From the IMG/VR virus record IMGVR_UViG_3300037189_030749, positions 1-44,150 of that record: 44,150 bases of DNA. One strand, 5' to 3'. This document shows, one piece after another, positions 42,651 through 44,150 of this stretch (position 1 is its first letter; each line of letters begins with the position of its first letter). The position numbers were made by a program, and so were the translations under genes. This DNA is from a virus. The notes under the pieces were generated by a model, which was given only the letters and a program-made list of their open reading frames with translations, ran no database searches and was not told the DNA's origin.

Positions 42651-43660
42651 TAGATGAATCCTTGTCCTATCAGACCACCTTGTGCTAATTTTTCCAAGCT
42701 GTAGCTGTTGGTTATCTTATTTCTGCTGTATACTGGCATCATGCTGGCACTGATGGAGCACAGCGTGGGCACACGCTGATGGTTGCCTCCCACAGTGCAA
42801 CTGATATAATCCACATCTGCAGGTAGTGTCATCTCATAGTTAGTCACAACCACCGGCACGTTCTCAAAAACCACTGGGCCATGGCCCGTGAGGAAGAATA
42901 TAGGTGGCGGTGTGCCGCGCAGGCTGTCCTGACCATAAAACATCTTGGTGCTCATCCTGAGGAACCAGATCACGCCAGCCACATATGCAGCACTAGCTTC
43001 GCTACTAGCTGAGAATTCACCAGTGACGTTGATGGATTCCACGCTGCTGTTCTGATAACTGACAACACCATAAGGAGTATGGGTCAGTTTTTGTACGTCA
43101 TAGGTGGCACGATGGCTGCTGGTAACCGTTGGAGTATAAGGCCATAGTATGCCACCAGTGGCAGCAAGAGCACTGGCCACACCTTTGGTGAACTTGCCAG
43201 TGTTATCTTTGAGATATACACGATCATCTATGTTACCATATCTGCGATCCAGGTTGGCATTATTATCCACTAGTTTCTGATAAGGATCAGCACCATTAGG
43301 TAACCCGCTGTTGACCAGGCGTTGCTGCTTGAGGTCGCGGTTGGGTTCCAACTGGCTGCTGGTGCCCTGGATATAATCGGTATTAGTGGTGGTGTATATG
43401 ACGCTGGTGCTGCTGGCCTGGCTTCCACTAGCAGATATCTTGGCTAATGTCTGGGTGGCATAATTCTGAGCTGGTAATTTATAACCACTGAATCCAGGAA
43501 GCTGCCCCTGTGTGTTATAATTGCTCAATGAAGCAGTTCCAGCAGGTGGTGTGCCAGTGTAACTGCTTTGGCGTTGGGAGCCGAAAGCTTCGGTGATGTT
43601 CTGCTGGTTGGCCGCTGGCAAACGAGCATAGTGTTGGTTTGGGTCTGATATTTTTGTCAT
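42650..43660 (-). CDS. Tail tube/baseplate-associated structural protein, 336 aa
   Basis: First gene of the minus-strand late block, starting next to the divergent + strand gene. The N-terminal 160 residues are Ser/Thr/Gln-rich and look flexible (SQRQSSYTGTPPAGTASLSN). The C-terminal half is a compact beta-rich domain: GILWPYTPTVTSSHRATYDV, VSYQNSSVESINVTGEFSAS, EASAAYVAGVIWFLRMSTKM and GHGPVVFENVPVVVTNYEMT followed by LPADVDYI. The last motif, a valine-rich strand then DVDYI, is common to tail-tube-like or tube-initiator proteins of T4-like phages, such as the gp48/gp54 group, but I cannot prove homology. A late promoter AATAAATA lies 16 bases before the ATG. Probable role: baseplate end of the tail tube. 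Confidence 0.68.
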   Translation of the reverse strand: MTKISDPNQHYARLPAANQQNITEAFGSQRQSSYTGTPPAGTASLSNYNTQGQLPGFSGYKLPAQNYATQTLAKISASGSQASSTSVIYTTTNTDYIQGTSSQLEPNRDLKQQRLVNSGLPNGADPYQKLVDNNANLDRRYGNIDDRVYLKDNTGKFTKGVASALAATGGILWPYTPTVTSSHRATYDVQKLTHTPYGVVSYQNSSVESINVTGEFSASSEASAAYVAGVIWFLRMSTKMFYGQDSLRGTPPPIFFLTGHGPVVFENVPVVVTNYEMTLPADVDYISCTVGGNHQRVPTLCSISASMMPVYSRNKITNSYSLEKLAQGGLIGQGFI

Positions 43661-43675
43661 GTGCCTTCTGAATTA

Positions 43676-43683
43676 TATTTATT
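43676..43683 (-). promoter_or_regulatory. T4-type late promoter for the 336-aa gene
   Basis: Minus-strand AATAAATA, one mismatch to T4's TATAAATA, 16 bases before the ATG and within the divergent intergenic gap. It would start the main baseplate operon. Confidence 0.65.
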
Positions 43684-43712
43684 CTTTAGTAAACTGGCTA
43701 TATAATAGTGTC

Positions 43713-44150
43713 ATGACAAATGTAACCCCACCCACCCTCCCTACCAAACGCACCCCATATCTAACCAACAAAGACTTGTTGAGGCAGATCCATCTCAGTA
43801 AGAACAGCTATTGCAGTTATCTGGTCCCTGAAGATAACCAGTATGATATCATACTGCCCAGTCTCAGTAAGGTAAACCAGAGGACAGTGGCAGAAGCCAA
43901 ACGCAATCGCGCAGACCGGATCGCCAAGAGAGCTTGGGAAGCCAGCCAATTGACTGGTGTCAAGACCAAATTGGACCAACACACCATTGATTGGCACAAG
44001 GTACCCAAGACTGATGTGGTATTCCGTATCATCTGTTGGGATCATATACCGCTGGCACCAGGACGTAAGAAGAATCCCAAGATTACTGCAGACCATCATG
44101 TCAAGGTCAATTTTCCTCCTTTCCAGCATTATCGGTTTAATGATCAGGAC
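43713..44150 (+). CDS. Conserved phage protein, unknown function, 5' part
   Basis: Divergent from the late block and open at the window edge, so only the first 146 residues are seen. The protein starts MTNVTPPTLPTKRTPYLTNK, then DLLRQIHLSKNSYCSYLVPE, RADRIAKRAWEASQLTGVKT, VVFRIICWDHIPLAPGRKKN and a Phe/His-rich end. It is basic, helical in the middle, without signal peptide or membrane segment. I do not recognise the family. TATAAT at 43701-43706 lies seven bases before the ATG and no ribosome binding site is visible, so a leaderless start is possible; an in-frame upstream ATG at 43659 also exists but would overlap the divergent gene's start. Codon pattern resembles neighbours. The opposite strand suggests early or middle expression. 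Confidence 0.65.
   Translation, partial: MTNVTPPTLPTKRTPYLTNKDLLRQIHLSKNSYCSYLVPEDNQYDIILPSLSKVNQRTVAEAKRNRADRIAKRAWEASQLTGVKTKLDQHTIDWHKVPKTDVVFRIICWDHIPLAPGRKKNPKITADHHVKVNFPPFQHYRFNDQD

Noticed and set aside
43659-43713. The upstream in-frame ATG at 43659 as start of the divergent gene.
   Set aside because: It overlaps the start codon of the minus-strand gene and would put the promoter-like TATAAT in coding sequence, with no ribosome binding site. 43713 is preferred but not proven.

Overview
This window is the tail, baseplate and tail-fibre region of a large contractile-tailed (T4-like) phage, or a phage contig of that type. The evidence is a syntenic baseplate set on the minus strand: a gp53-like wedge protein, a protein in the gp27 hub position, a gp5-like spike, gp25, a gp6/J-like wedge, a 4806-residue virion protein and a long series of tail-fibre genes. 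The short sequence (G/A)ATAAATA recurs just upstream of genes and matches the T4 late promoter TATAAATA. Many proteins resemble tail proteins that I recall from T4-like phages of marine and freshwater bacteria. The host cannot be named from the sequence. Stops TAA, TGA and TAG all end genes, so the code looks standard. There are no tRNAs, CRISPR arrays, insertion sequences, integrases or reverse transcriptase.

Layout: the + strand holds only the two edges, namely the 3' end of a ThyX thymidylate synthase (2-466) and the 5' end of an unrecognised gene (43713 to the window end). All else is one minus-strand late block, read from 43660 down to 458. Baseplate part, in transcription order: 336-aa tail protein, gp53-like, 626-aa hub candidate, gp5-like spike, 404-aa NPGN-domain protein, gp25, gp6-like, and the 4806-aa giant. 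Next come a 51-aa gene that is easy to miss (19179-19334), a 209-aa protein, and nine fibre or fibre-associated genes ending with a 2827-aa collagen-like fibre and a 394-aa collar-domain fibre. Genes are packed with TAATG or ATGA overlaps or gaps of 1-75 bases; no stretch above 300 bases lacks a gene.

How they work together: the hub, spike, gp25, gp6 and gp53 proteins would build the baseplate and the puncturing device. The spike has no lysozyme domain, but its neighbour has a domain resembling NPGN cell-wall-associated phage proteins. The giant protein sits where T4 has its peripheral wedge genes and is a mosaic: cupredoxin-like N-terminal region, a probable seven-bladed FG-GAP propeller, beta-sandwich repeats and two flagellin-IN-like repeats. 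Four fibres share one N-terminal attachment module but end in different tips (collar, S74 chaperone, C1q-like, beta-repeat), which looks like a modular adhesin set. In the fibre region most genes have their own late promoter; one 272-aa gene also has a strong ribosome binding site and an intrinsic terminator, suggesting an abundant virion protein.
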